This document shows, one piece after another, positions 12,209 through 23,106 of a DNA stretch of 64,000 bases. The DNA comes from Aselliscus stoliczkanus. Taxonomy: Eukaryota; Chordata; Mammalia; Chiroptera; Hipposideridae. Every line of letters starts with the position of its first letter. Position 1 is the first letter of the stretch. Made by a program: the position numbers and the translations under genes. The stretch covers positions 67,999,478-68,063,477 of the forward strand of contig CM066738.1 of assembly GCA_033961575.1 (NCBI GenBank), given 5' to 3'. The notes under the pieces were generated by a model. It did no database searches and was not told where the DNA came from. It saw nothing but the letters and a program-made list of their open reading frames with translations.

Positions 12209-12211
12209 TTT

Positions 12212-12410
12212 TTTTTATATTTAGTTATTTTTAATTAGTTTCAGGTGTACAACACAGTACAATAGTTATACATTTTACCCCTCAAAGTGACAACCCCCCA
12301 CCCCCAATTCGCCACCCCACTCCCCCCCATATCATATATATCTATTACTCTTCCTCTGACTCTCTTCCACAGTATAATCCACATCCCGTGATTATCTATA
12401 TCTATTCTGA
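12212..12410 (-). mobile_element. 5'-truncated L1 3' end (young family)
   Basis: TSDs of aaactaaatttt lie at 12201-12212 and 12411-12422. The body is the reverse complement of the L1 3' terminus seen at 61230-61430: T-rich start, 'tttcaggtgtacaacacag', 'cctcaaagtgacaacc', 'ccacatcccgtga'. Only about 200 bp of 3'UTR were inserted. Confidence 0.9.
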
Positions 12411-12422
12411 AAACTAAATTTT

Positions 12423-12790
12423 AAAGGTAATATATGTTTCCATCCAATGCTGAAATTTTTGTGAACCTCCATGTAAACATGTTGAGCTAAATTGCATTAG
12501 TTAGTTCATCAACCCCAGTGCATTTTCTACCCAAAATATGGCTTTAATAATAATCTATACGTAAACAACTTCCAAATTTACATCCTGAGCCATACTTATC
12601 CCCTGAGCTCCAGACTTGTATACAACTGTCTGCTCTACATATCCATTTAGATATCTGAAAGGCACCTCAAATCCTTTCCTCAAATGCAAAACAAGAATCA
12701 TGACTGTTGCCCCAAATCGAGTTCTCTTCCAATGATCTTTATCACAGTGACATGAAATATCACCTAATAAGTACAACAAACCAGGTAATT
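12423..12790. other. Unannotated sequence
   Basis: No repeat family or gene recognised. The 74-codon minus frame at 12555-12779 shows no protein motif. Confidence 0.4.
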
Positions 12791-13275
12791 GGGAAAAGGC
12801 TTGACACTTTAGCTTCTTTTACTTCCTGTTTCCAACACATCATCAAGTCTTATCAATTTATCACTAATTAACTCAGATCATCCACTGATCTCCATCTCCA
12901 TTTCCACCACCTAATTGAAGCTATGATGACTTCTCTTCTGCTCCAAGCAATAGCCTCCTCACTAGTCCCCCATCATTTTCTGTTGCCCACATCCATTCTC
13001 CACACTAAAATAGTGACGTTTCAAAATGCAAGTTTTGATTATGCTATTTCACTGCTTAAAACTTTAAAATGATTTTCATATTCTCTGAGAATAATTACAA
13101 AACCCTTAACTCTTATTACAAGGCCATGGAAGATCTGGTCCTTGCCTATCTCACCAGCTCCTCTCTTGGAGCTCCAGACACAGTGGTCTATAAGTTCTTT
13201 AAATGAACATGCTCCCTCCAACCTCAGAACCTTTGCACATATGTTCCAGAGTTGCAGATTGTTAAGAACTATCAC
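12791..13275 (-). repeat. Ancient mammalian interspersed repeat, antisense copy
   Basis: The order 'caatagcctcctcactagtc', 'ccattctccacactaaaata', 'ttcactgcttaaaac', 'aggccatggaagatctgg', 'cagaacctttgcacatatg' matches the antisense of a very common old mammalian repeat, whose sense copy is seen at 32755-33860. I recognise the repeat but do not assign a family name. Confidence 0.5.
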
Positions 13276-14320
13276 TTGTTATTTCCATAACAGTTACAAG
13301 ATGTCAAGTAAAATTGATAGTCTTGTTAGTCCTTCTGGGGAAATTATTAGTAGGTCAAGAAAAATAGAAGCTAAGAAATGTTTGTAGTACTCTCTATGAA
13401 TGAAATATCAGACCTGGGTATTACACAGTGAAAAAGTTTTGAATTACTATCAGCTTTAACTTAGTGATCACTGAAAAGGGAATGAGAAATGTTTCTAGTG
13501 GTAGGTAGGTAGACAAGTATACCAGTCTAATGAAAACCAGAGAAAATATATGAATAGTGTTGGGGGTGTAGGAGTGAATTCATTCTCTGATCAGCTCACC
13601 TCTCTATCCTACATTCTTGAAAGTGAATTTTGTAATGCAATCCCTAACTACAAAGATATGTAGGACATTCATTCAGTCCTTGGCATCTTGGACCCAGGGC
13701 ATTTATCCTACTTAACTTATCCCTCACTGCTGCTCTCTGGTCAGCTCTGCCTTTAGGGAATGAACATAACACCAGAATTCTAAGTCAGTTATTTCATCAG
13801 CACCATATTCAATTTATAAAACCCCAGGTGCTACCTCTTCTAGTGAAAATGCTGCTCTAGACAATGTTTTGGAATCATATTCAAATTACACGATATGTCT
13901 AACTGAATTCCTAAATGGGTTTCCCCTTCCCTCTATCCTCTACCACTTCCCTATATTTCTGAACTAAGGATAAAAAATAAAAAACAGAAACAGGGCGAGG
14001 CAGGAATTAATCACTAAGTTCCATATTCTCTCTTCACATAAACCACAACAGCAGTTACTGCCCTCTTGCGGACTTCCTCTGTGACTTGAATAAAGCCCTC
14101 CTCCTTAAGGTAAAGCGTGGATTGATCCTGGACAGGAGAGAAATGTACAAAAGGACTCATAAAAAAAGAAGCCTCAGAGGCATGCAGACAGGTATGTGAA
14201 AACAAGACCGGCCACCTGTGCTATTTAAGATCTCTTCTCCCATCAACTGTGGGGCCTCAACATGAATAATTCTCATAAGCTCCCAATGCAGAGAATGAGG
14301 GTCACAGGAAACATACTTTT
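13276..14320. other. Unannotated sequence
   Basis: Non-coding, no recognised repeat apart from a short gtaggtaggtag tract (13500-13511). The 81-codon (13142-13387) and 63-codon (14014-14205, minus) frames have no family signature. Confidence 0.4.
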
Positions 14321-15243
14321 TTTTTTTTTTAAGATTTTATTGGGGAATTGGGGGAGGGGAACAGAGTTGGGGAACTGGGAAGGGGGACCTGCCAAGTTGT
14401 TGTTCTTCAATCTTCGTTGTGGAGGGCTCCAGAGGTCATCTGGCTTCCCATCGGCAGTTCGTGGCCTCTAAGCTTAAGGTGCTGTGTTCAGTCTTAGTTG
14501 CAGGTGGGTGTAGCCACCATCCCATGCAGGAGACAAACCAGCAGCCTTGTTGTTAAGAGTGCACGCTGTATCCACTGAGCCATCCGGGCTGCAGCTCAGC
14601 TCAAGGTGCCAAGTACAATCTTTTTTTAGTTGGGGGTGGGAATAGCCCACCATTGAAGAGGCAATCTTGTTGTTACACCAGCTGAGCCATCCTGACACCT
14701 GTTGGCAGCTCAGCAATAGCTCAGCCAAAGCGCAGCGTTCACTGGCCCATGTGGGAATCGAATGTGCAGCCCCATTACTCAGAGCACGTGCTCTAAGCCA
14801 ACTCTTAACCAACTGAGCCACTCGGCAGGCCCCCCAGCAGTCTTGTTGTTAGGAGCGCACACTCTGTCCACTGAGCCATATGGGTGGCAGCTCAGCTCCA
14901 GGTGCCGAGTTCAATCTTAGTTGCGGGTGGGCATAGCCACCATCCCATGTAGGAGATGAATCCGGCAGTCTTGTTGTTAAGAGCACACACACTATCCACT
15001 GAGCCATCCGGGCTGCAGCTCAGCTCAAGGTGCTGAATTCAGTCTCAGTTGCAGGTGGGCATAGCCCACCATCAAACAGGCAATCTTGTTGTTACACCAG
15101 CTGAGCCATCCTGCCGCCTGTTGGCAGCTCAGCGACAGCTCAGCTTGGGCGCAGAGTCACTGGCCCATTTGGGAATCCAACCGGCAGCCCTGTTGCTCAG
15201 AATTCGTGCTCTTAAGCCAACTATTAACCAACTGAGCCACTTG
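14321..15243 (-). mobile_element. Multi-unit tRNA-derived SINE array in one insertion
   Basis: One insertion of about 920 bp. The left flank is aggaaacatac (to about 14317) and the right flank gggaacatac (15242-15251). Read on the minus strand, seven A-box-like heads (tggctcag, seen on plus as ctgagcca) occur near 14574, 14681, 14812, 14871, 15000, 15101 and 15233. The roughly 400-bp block 14470-14840 is repeated at 14870-15246. The element ends in a T-tract that reads aataaaatctt on the minus strand. Typical copies of this SINE (for example 9472-9897) have two heads, so this is an expanded form. Confidence 0.88.
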
Positions 15244-15379
15244 GGAACATACTTTTGATAAAATTAAGGAAAATAGAGGTTTGGAATCTCTTTTTTGTGA
15301 AGTATCCATGACTGCCTTACCATACTTATCTATACATACACATACACACACAGAGAGACACACACAGACCCCCTTCAGC

Positions 15380-15552
15380 TATCATAGCACACTTTTATTG
15401 ATCACTGGACATAGTATCACAAAATTATTTGTTTACAAATTTGTTTACTGCATTATACTGGGAGAGGTGGTGGGGCCTGGAGCCACATTGTTTGACGTTG
15501 TAGCTCCATTACATAGCACAGTAAGTGTTTGTTGAATGAGTAAATGAATAAA
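15380..15552 (+). mobile_element. L2 LINE 3' end
   Basis: 'tatcatagcac', 'gtttactgcattatactggg', then 'agcacagtaagtgtttgttgaatgagtaaatgaa' is the characteristic L2 3' end: a 'c-a-ataagtgtttgttgaatgaatga' type tail. Diverged, non-coding. Confidence 0.7.
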
Positions 15553-15599
15553 AGAATGCAGGACTCTGTCAGGACTAGCCAGTTAAAACTTTACCTTTT

Positions 15600-15860
15600 A
15601 ATATAATACCTAAGATTGCTCAGCCAATTTATTCTTTTTTTAATGATTTTCTGTTTACAGATATAATCATTTTTCGTTATGCAATATTAAATATACACTA
15701 AAATGTATAAAGACTTGCACAATAAACATTAGGGTGCCACCTTTCTTAAGAAATAAAACATAACCAATACAGTTGGAAAGTTCCTTGTACCCCCGTTTCT
15801 TACCCTTCCCACCCCCACCCAAAGATATCCTACATTTGTAAAGTAATCATTTTAAGGGGA
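15600..15860 (-). mobile_element. Possible old L1 3'UTR fragment
   Basis: 'aagaaataaaacataaccaatacagttggaaag' followed by C-rich 'gtttcttacccttcccaccccc' fits an old L1 3'UTR in antisense as I recall it. Low certainty. 15861-16319 shows nothing recognisable. Confidence 0.3.
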
Positions 15861-16319
15861 AAAGTCAGGCAGTTTGAAATAAAAATAAGCATGACAGTGT
15901 CATTTCTTTAATTCAGCATGAACAGAGGTTTGTTTTAAATAAAACTTTAAGATATTTTGCATTTATTATTTAAAATTGAATTAAAAATGGACAAAAATTA
16001 TTTGAAAAAACCAAGGGAAATATTTCCAGTCAGTCTATATGCAAACAAGGAATTTTACCTAGCAGAGTTACAAAGTCTTTTGACTTAAAGGTTACCATCC
16101 CCTGTGAGCAAATATGTCCATTTTAATCCTTTTAATCTTCCCTTCAGTGATAAAAATGATAGCAATCAGGAAACATAAGGCATGTTCATAGATTGTGCAC
16201 CAGGTACTGGGGCTAACAAATGCTCTTCTCAACCGAGAAGAAAAAGGTGAAGATAGTTCCATATCTTAGAAAACAATGATAAATATTAATAGTAATATAA
16301 AGAACTATTGTACACAATT

Positions 16320-16398
<79 letters not shown>

Positions 16399-16576
16399 AT
16401 GGGTGGGAGGGTAGGAGGCAAAGAGGAAAGGAAGGAAAAAGGAAGGAAGGAAGGAAGGAAGGAAGGAAGGAAGGAAGGAAGGAAGGAAGGAAGGAAGGGA
16501 GAGAAGGAGGGAGGGAGAAAGGAAGGAAGGAAGGAAGGAAGGAAGGAAGGAAGGAAGGAAGGAAGGAAAGAAAGAA
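16320..16576. repeat. Compound microsatellite (TG)n(AG)n(GGAA)n
   Basis: A (tg) run (16320-16343) passes into (ga) (16344-16395), then an imperfect ggga/gga linker, then two long (ggaa/aagg) blocks interrupted near 16498-16520. Frames of 94-127 codons here on both strands are artefacts of the repeat. Length is likely polymorphic. Confidence 0.97.
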
Positions 16577-16626
16577 GGGGCTGGAAGAATGATCAAGCAT
16601 CCAATGTTAAAAAGAAAGTAACACAG

Positions 16627-16733
16627 AGGGCCGGCTGAGTGGTGTGCTGGTTAAGCGCTGGCTTGGGAAGCTAGCAGTCCCGGTTCGGGTCCCACATATG
16701 AGGGCCAGTGACACTGCCCTCAAAAATAAAAAA
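16627..16733 (+). mobile_element. Short tRNA-derived SINE, about 107 bp
   Basis: A perfect 16-bp TSD, aaagaaagtaacacag, lies at 16611-16626 and 16734-16749. The head has an A-box-like gagtggtgtgctggttaag and a B-box ggttcgggtcccac. The tail is A-rich. There is no AATAAA/terminator pair, unlike the long SINE type. The perfect TSD indicates a recent insertion. Confidence 0.93.
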
Positions 16734-16749
16734 AAAGAAAGTAACACAG

Positions 16750-17240
16750 GATCAGATCACTTTTTTTTTTAAACTTATGCATTGCCAAACTGTTTCCCAA
16801 AGTGGTATTCTTTTACAGTTTGTATTAGCAGTGTATGTGAGTTCCCACTGTTTCTCATCATTGCCAATATTTAATATTATCAGACACAGATTTTTATCTA
16901 TCTGATTAGATACGTAATGGTACCTCATTGGGGTTTTAATAAATTTCCCTAATGCATAATAAGCTCCACTTTATATTTATTGGCCATTTGGATATCCTCT
17001 TTTCTGAAGTACCAGCTCAAGTATTTTTCTATTAATTTTTTGTCTTTTTCTTTTTATTATTAGCTATTCTTTATATATTCTAGATATAAGTTTTTTGTTG
17101 ATTATATGTGTTACAAATATCTTCTGCTCTTTCTGCTGTCCTTTTTTTAAAGCAATTTTTGAGATATAATTGACATATAACATTATATTAATTCCAGGTG
17201 TAGACACAATGATTCAATATTTGCATATATTGTGAAATGA
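16750..17240 (-). mobile_element. Old L1 fragment (ORF2 3' end/3'UTR)
   Basis: On the minus strand this reads as the end of L1 ORF2. On plus, 'cattgccaaactgtttccc', 'ttattggccatttggatat', 'ttctttatatattctagata' appear, then a 3'UTR-like 'attgacatataacattata' and 'gaaatgatgaccacaataa'. Segments are not in strict L1 order, so more than one old fragment may be joined. Diverged, non-coding. Confidence 0.65.
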
Positions 17241-17335
17241 TGACCACAATAAATCTAGTTGTTTTAGTACCTTAATTGGATTCAAACCTTGAGGACCAAA
17301 CAAATTCCACTCAAAGAGGGGTAAAAGAAAACCCA

Positions 17336-17457
17336 TATTTTTTTTTTTTATTGATTTTTTTTTAAGGGCAGTGTCACTGGCCCTCGTATGTAGGACCTGA
17401 ACCAGGGCCGCTGGCTTCCCAAGCCAGCGCTTAACCACCGTGCCACACGGCCGGCCC
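17336..17457 (-). mobile_element. Short tRNA-derived SINE
   Basis: TSD aagaaaaccca lies at 17325-17335 and 17458-17468. Minus-strand reading gives the ccggccgtgtggcacggtgg head with a 'cctggttcaggtcc' B-box-like segment. The plus strand begins with its T-tract (17338-17365). Confidence 0.92.
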
Positions 17458-17576
17458 AAGAAAACCCAGATTTTAATCTTTGAACCATGAAGATATCTTT
17501 TGAGTAACAATTATAAAAAGAGACCATTACTTCAATTAACAAGAATGAGAAAAGAGACACACATAGAAAAAGAGAT

Positions 17577-19317
17577 TCAAGATGGTGGACTAAATAAATG
17601 CCATGTCTGCTTCCTTCTATGAACACATTAAAATTACAGCTAAATTATATAACAATCAACCTGGAGAACCACCTGAAGTCTAGTCCAGGGGTTGGCAAAC
17701 GTTTGAGATGGAAGAGCCCCCAGGGGTAAGGAAATTGTGGCTCGTGAACTGTGGCTCTGAAGTAAAGTCGAAAATGAAAATAAAACTGAAGTAAAGTCGA
17801 AAATGAAAATAAAACTATCAGTTTCATCAATAAAAATTTTAAAAGATATTATTCACATAATGATGATTATGTAAAAATATATTTATGGCTCTCAAAGAAT
17901 TTTTTAAATTATTGTGAGGAACAGGATTGGCTCTTCCAGGGGTCAGCAAACTTTTGAGATGGGACATACACAAAGAGCAGCATGTGACTAATGAACCACA
18001 ATTTGCTGACCCCTGGTCTAGCCGAACAGAAGTCCTATAACTAAAAATATAAAGAAGAAGCCACACTGAGACTGATAGAAGGGGCAGAGATGTGAAATGG
18101 GCACCAAACCTCCCTGGGGTGGTTGAGAATCAGGAAGGATATCTCAGCTGTGGAGGTTCCCCACAAAAGAGCAAGGGACCCCAGGCCCCCCCCAAAAAAA
18201 AACACACACACACCAGGATCCCCAGCCTGGAGTACTAGTGTTGGAAAGAGGAGCCATCACAACTGGCTGTGAAAAACAGTGCGGATTCCAATTGTTTGGA
18301 TGGGAAAGAAGTCTGTGAGAAATCCAAATGTCCTCTTAAATGGCCTGCACACAAACTCACTTGCTTGCAGGTACTCACCTTGGGCTCCAGCAGAGGGACA
18401 GTAACTGGAAGGGCTCAGAGACATACAAGGGGCAGACTGAGGTGTGTGACTTCAGAGGGAGGACTGGAGGATAGTTGGCATTTTCTTGGTGAAGGGTCCT
18501 CCTCCAGGGCAGCTGGCAGGCAAACGCCATCTTTCCTATGTTGAGTCCACCCCACATGGCCAAATCTGAATCTGATTGGCCTGGCAAGCCCTGCTGCTCT
18601 GCCCTGTTGATTCAGTTGGTTCCCCACCTCACCCAACTTGCCCATCCCTGGAGGCACTATCTCCAAGTAGCCATCCCCTCCCACATTGCACTCTTTCTTG
18701 GAAAACTTGTGGAGTCCACAGGTGGACTGGCCTCAGTGTGCTCTGAGATTTTTGCTGAGTCACTCCAAGCTCAGCAATGGCACCAAACTAGAGTTTACAT
18801 CAACCTGGTGACTACAACTATTTCCACTCTATTGACTACCTGACACCCTGCCTCACCCAACTCGCATAACATATGAGACTTTATCAGTAGCTGAACCTTA
18901 AGGGAGCTGGCAGGTGGCAACAGGTCTCTGGGTGTCCTGGCCTTTTGCAAGTTACCCCAGGCCTGGTACTGTTGGCAGCCATCTTCAGTTCACAGAGTAG
19001 CCTCTCCCATGTGCCTCCAGGTTTAGCACAGGCAGCAAACAACCACAAATCACTCTGTAGCTCCTACCACGTAGCACATGGCCAATCAAAGGCAGTGGCT
19101 GACCTGGGCCTTCACTAGAGTCCCTCCCCAAAAGCCCAAGAACCAACATACTTAGGAGTTGGCTTCAGACCATAGCAGAACACCACCCAATTAGTCCCAC
19201 AAGTGGTACACACAAAGAGTGGTCTTAACAGGCACCAGAGCCCACTGAGGCAAATCCCACTCAATGAAATAAGCCTCCTGCACAGCTGCCCATAAATTAG
19301 ACATCGCCAAACCCCAC
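17577..19317 (+). mobile_element. Old L1 5'UTR (interrupted by a hAT element)
   Basis: Starts 'gattcaagatggtggact', the typical L1 5' end, and continues through the long, formerly GC-rich 5'UTR ('ggagaaccacctgaag', 'gaagtcctataactaa', 'gactgatagaaggggcag', 'ctggctgtgaaaa'). A hAT element occupies 17686-18015. The downstream part (18900-19317) aligns in word order with the 5'UTR of the L1 at 53200-53500. ORF1 is missing: the element breaks off at 19317 beside telomere-like repeats. Confidence 0.75.
17686..18015. mobile_element. hAT-type non-autonomous DNA transposon, 330 bp
   Basis: An 8-bp TSD (gtctagtc 17678-17685, gtctagcc 18016-18023) flanks inverted ends caggggttggcaaac and gtttgctgacccctg-like. 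Eight-base TSDs and CAGGGGT-type ends are hAT features. It carries a perfect 29-bp tandem duplication (17757-17785 and 17786-17814). A second, direct copy of its left end (caggggtcagcaaactttt, from about 17936) lies inside, suggesting nested or rearranged hAT ends. No transposase. Confidence 0.8.
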
Positions 19318-19350
19318 AGCTAGGGTTAGGGCTAGGTTAGGGCTAGGGTG
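19318..19350. repeat. Short telomere-like repeat (TTAGGG variants)
   Basis: The segment consists of tandem units of the type tagggttagg, gctaggttagg, gctaggg. It contains two exact ttaggg hexamers with ctaggg/ctagg variants between. It lies exactly where a plus-strand L1 5'UTR stops and a minus-strand L1 piece begins. Confidence 0.8.
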
Positions 19351-19850
19351 TGAATTTTTGCATATTTTGAATATTAACCACTTATCAGATACATGGTTTG
19401 CAAATATTATTTCCCATTCCGTAGGTTGTCTTTTCACTTTGTTGGTTTCTTTTGCTGTGCAGAAGCTTTTTAGTTTTATGTAGTCTTATTTATTTATTTT
19501 TTATTTCTTTGCCTGTGATTTAGGTATCATGTCCAAAACAATCATCCTAGCAATTGTTTTAGAGATTACTACACATTACTTTCTCTATATTTATGAATTC
19601 ATTGTTTCATAAATTAGTTTAAAATTTTTCTGATGTTTCTGGGATTCATTGTTTTCTAATTCTTTTTTTTTGACATCTAACATTATTTTATATTAATTTC
19701 ATGTGTACAGCATAGTGGTTAGACATTTATATCATTTAGGAAGTGATTTCCCTGACTAGTCTAATACCCACCTAGCACTATACATAGTTATTACCAAACA
19801 TATTATGGACTATATTCCCTATGCTTTACTTTACATCCCCATGACATAAC
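19351..19850 (-). mobile_element. Old L1 fragments (ORF2 end and 3'UTR)
   Basis: 19351-19560 carries 'gaatattaaccacttatcag', 'tttgcaaatattatttccca', 'gttgtcttttcactttgttg', which is L1 ORF2 in antisense. 19675-19850 carries 'ttcatgtgtacagcatagtgg', 'gtctaatacccacctagca' and 'cttacatccccatgac'-like 3'UTR sequence. Between them, 19565-19675 is unclear. Old and non-coding. Confidence 0.65.
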
Positions 19851-20506
19851 AGCCATGTTATCACTGGTGATGAAACATGGGTGTACCAATACAACCCTGA
19901 AACAAAGCATCAAAGTGCATAATGGAAGTTAGCCAATTCTCCTCGACCATAAAATTCTGTCGGTCCAAATCAAGAATCAAACCAGTGTTCTTAACCTTTT
20001 TTGATATCAGAGGGATTATTCACTATGAATTTGTACCTACTGGACAAATAATTAACCAAGTTTATTATTCGGAAGTGATGAAAAGGCTGCATGAAAAAGT
20101 TAGATGAAAATAACCTGGGCTTTTTGCTAACAATCATGGCTCTTGCATCATGACAATGCTCCAGCTCACATGACACTGTGAGCGAGTTTTTAGCCAGTAA
20201 ACAAATAACTGTATTGGAACACCCTCCCAATCACCTGATCTAGCCCCCAATGACTTCTTTCTTTACCCAAAGATAAAGGAAATATTGAAAGGAAGACATT
20301 TTGATGACATTCAGGACATCAAGGGCAACACAACGACAGCTCTAATAGCCATTCCAGAAAAATAGTTCCAAAATTGCTTTGAAGGGTGGACTAGGCACTG
20401 GCGCTGGTGGGAGTACTTTGAAGGTGTCCATAATGATATTCAGCAATGAGGTATATAGCACTTTTTTTTAGGATGAATTCATGAACTCATTGTCAGTCCT
20501 CATACA
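19851..20506 (+). pseudogene. Mariner transposase remnant (C-terminal two thirds)
   Basis: Broken frames translate to a mariner DD34D transposase. A 'TGDETWVY' catalytic region lies near 19863-19890, an 'HDNA' region near 20150, and a 'DLAPNDFF'-type region near 20240-20265. The stretch ends close to a terminal-repeat-like segment at 20480-20505. Stops and frameshifts abound, and the 5' part of the transposon is absent. It is adjacent to minus-strand L1 3'UTR on the left and plus-strand L1 on the right. It belongs to the same mariner family as 34098-34655 and differs from the element at 21839-23106. Confidence 0.8.
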
Positions 20507-21035
20507 CAATGGAATATTAGTCAGCCATAAAAAAGGAAATCCTACCATTTGTGACGTGGGTACACCTTAAAAGCATTATGCTAAATGAAATAGTCAGACA
20601 GAGGAAAACAAATATTATATGAACTCATTTCAGGTGGAACCTAAAAAAAAAAAACTTATAAAGCAATCAGACTAGTGATTACCAGATGTGAAGAGTGGGT
20701 GGAGGGGCAGTTGTTAGAAGATAATCAAAAAGTACAAACTTCCAGTTATAAAATACTAAATAAGTACTAAGGCTGTAATGTACAGCATGATGGCTATAGC
20801 TAACACTGCTGTATAATATACAGGAAAGCTGTTAAGAGAGTAAATCCTAAGGGTACTCATCACAAGGAGAAATTTTTCTTTTTTTTCTTTTCTTTTTACT
20901 ATATGTATATGAAAAAGTGGATGTTAGCTAAACCTATTATGGTAATCATTTCACAATATATGTAAATCAAACTATCATGTTATAAACCTTAAATTTATAC
21001 AGTGATATATGGGAACTATTTTCCAATAAAAATGA
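20507..21035 (+). mobile_element. L1 3' end, 5'-truncated
   Basis: Begins 'acaatggaatattagtcagc', which encodes the end of ORF2, and continues through 'ctaaatgaaatagtcagaca' and the 3'UTR. It ends 'caataaaaatgaaaaaaa' (a poly(A) signal and tail) near 21035. Diverged and non-coding. Confidence 0.8.
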
Positions 21036-21585
21036 AAAAAATTCTTCAGTGTTCTCTGTTTGTCTTTAGAGTAAACTCCCATAATCTTAATCTCCCATAA
21101 TTTGGTCCATACACAAACTTTCAACCCTCATCTCATTACTTTTCTACAATCACCCTATACTTATACCGAAACCAAACTACTTGCAGTTGTTTTAAAACAT
21201 ACCAAACTACAATATTTCAAGCTTCTGTGTCTTTCTATCTTCTTACTCTATATCCATGTGAAAAACCCCAATATCCCCTTCAAAACTCTGCTGGAAAGTC
21301 TCCTCCAGCCTTGGAGTTCCTAAAGATCTCCTCTTCCAAACAGAAAAGACTGAAGAACACCAGCATGCTGTGATATATATAAAGCACTGTTCAATGAAAC
21401 TGCCACATAGATGACCTCTAGAATCCACCAAAGGGGCTAATGCTGAAGTCCTTGCCCATGCATCAATCCAGTTATAGCTTTCTGCTGGCCAAGCCCTCTG
21501 CTCAAGCTTCAGATTTGCTCTGGGCTTTGTCCAATGAGCTCCAAAAATAAAGAGCACTGAACTTTTCATTGCCATTTGCTTTACA
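21036..21585. other. Mostly unannotated; possible ancient repeat
   Basis: 21080-21330 ('tttggtccatacacaaac', 'ccctcatctcattac', 'aactctgctggaaagtctcc') faintly resembles the antisense ancient repeat at 12791-13275. 21331-21585 shows nothing recognised. Frames of 73-110 codons lack features. Confidence 0.3.
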
Positions 21586-21838
21586 GAGGCAACATTTCTG
21601 TGAGTTCACCATACAAATATAACCCAGCAATTCAACTCCTAGGTATATACCTAAGAGAATTGGAAGCATGCATTTACACAATAACTTACAGAGCACTAAT
21701 GTTTGCAGTAGCACTATTCCTAATAGGCAAAAAGTGGAAACAACCATTCATCAGCTGATGAATGGATAGACAAAATGTGATCTATCCATACAATGGAATA
21801 TTATTCAGCCATAAAAAGAAATGAAATATTGCTATATA

Positions 21839-23106
21839 TTGGGCTGTCAGAAAAAGTCATGATGTATTTTGTCTATGTTTTTCAAAGGTCATTTATATAA
21901 AGAACAAAGATCAATCAATGATATATTGCCCATTTTGTTCGATAACTTTTTGCTATCTTTCAGTGAGCTTCATAATTCCTCGTTCATAGGACAGTCTTTA
22001 TTTACGAAAAGCTGAACAAGGTGCTGATTTACAGCCTCATCTGAATTGAACATTATACCATGCAAGGAGTTTTGAAGAGAGTGAAACAAGTAGAAGTCTG
22101 ACAGTGCAAGGTCAGGCGAGTATGGTATGTGTGGCAACACGTCCCATCCAAGCTCCAATAATTTTTGGCGGGTGATCAAACTTGTGTGTGGTCTCACGTT
22201 GTCGCGATGGAACACAACTCCTTTACAATTAACAAGCTCTGGATGTTCCTGAATGATGGATTCATTCAAACTGTCCAATTACCAACAGTACACATTAAAA
22301 TTAATTGTTTGGCTCCTTGGTAGGAGCTCGAAAAACACGACACCTTTAAAATCCCACCACACTAAGAGCATAACCTTCCTCTGATGAGTGTCTGCTTTTG
22401 ATGTCATTTGAAACAAATCATCATGTCGGGACGAAGATCATTTGCACACCACATTGTTGTAAACAATCCACTTCTTATCACCAGTTATCAGTCGCTTCAA
22501 AAAAGGATCATTTTTCTCATGTTTATGAGCATATTCCAGATGTTTACACACACCATCAAATGAACTTCTTTGAGTTCATGTGGAACCCAAATATGGAGGT
22601 TGGCTATGTATTCCAGCTTCTTCAGGTGGTCGTGAATGCTTGGATTGATGGATGTTCAGTGCTTCTTGAATCTCTCGTGTCATGTAACATGGGTTTGACT
22701 CGATCAATGCCTTTATTTTGTCCTCATTAACCTCGGTGGGCCTCCCTGAGAGAGGAGCGTCGTTGAGATCAAAATAGGCAGCACGGAATTTTGTGAACTA
22801 TCATTGGCACTGACGTTCTTGTCACCATAAACTTTATGCAATTTTTCACAAGCTTAATGCACGTTCTTCCCTTTATGAAAGTAAAACAGTAAAATATGGC
22901 AAAAATGCACAGTTTGGTCTTCCATCTTTAACTTGTTTTAAAATCTCCAAAACTCAATTAAATCACTCAATTTTTTTCAGATGAAGCCAGAACTGTCAGC
23001 TGTCAAATGACACAGCAATATCATAGAAGTCAATGACTCTAGTACTTCCAAAAATGATCTAGTGCCACCTGCGCAAACATGAGTCATGACTTTTCAGACA
23101 ACACAA
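21839..23106 (-). mobile_element. Nearly full-length mariner transposon, 1,268 bp
   Basis: TA dinucleotides flank it (21837-21838, 23107-23108). The ends read ttgggctgtcagaaaaagtc and, in reverse complement, ttgtgttgtctgaaaagtca, about 25 bp of imperfect inverted repeat. Length is within the usual 1.2-1.3 kb of complete mariners. The minus strand carries a broken transposase across most of the length. It sits inside an old L1, so it is younger than that L1. Confidence 0.93.
21970..22900 (-). pseudogene. Mariner transposase, frameshifted
   Basis: A DD34D cut-and-paste transposase. Going 5' to 3' on the minus strand, 'TGDKKW' puts the first catalytic D at 22478-22480. The longest open piece (21970-22278, 102 codons) carries the second D in H-R-D-N (22201-22203) and the third in A-L-S-D (22096-22098), exactly 34 residues apart as the family requires. 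The DNA-binding N-terminal part lies towards 22900. Frameshifts and stops separate the pieces, so it cannot make an active enzyme. The motifs look closer to the Mos1/mauritiana side than the copy at 19851; that subfamily placement is inference. Confidence 0.85.

Noticed and set aside
14474..15258. tRNA genes in the repeated tggctcag/ggttcgattcc heads
   Set aside because: Heads are diverged, lack a foldable acceptor stem and are embedded in TSD-bounded retroposons, so they are SINE heads, not tRNA genes.
16213..16638. Open frames of 94-127 codons on both strands
   Set aside because: They are translations of the (TG)(AG)(GGAA) microsatellite with periodic residues only.
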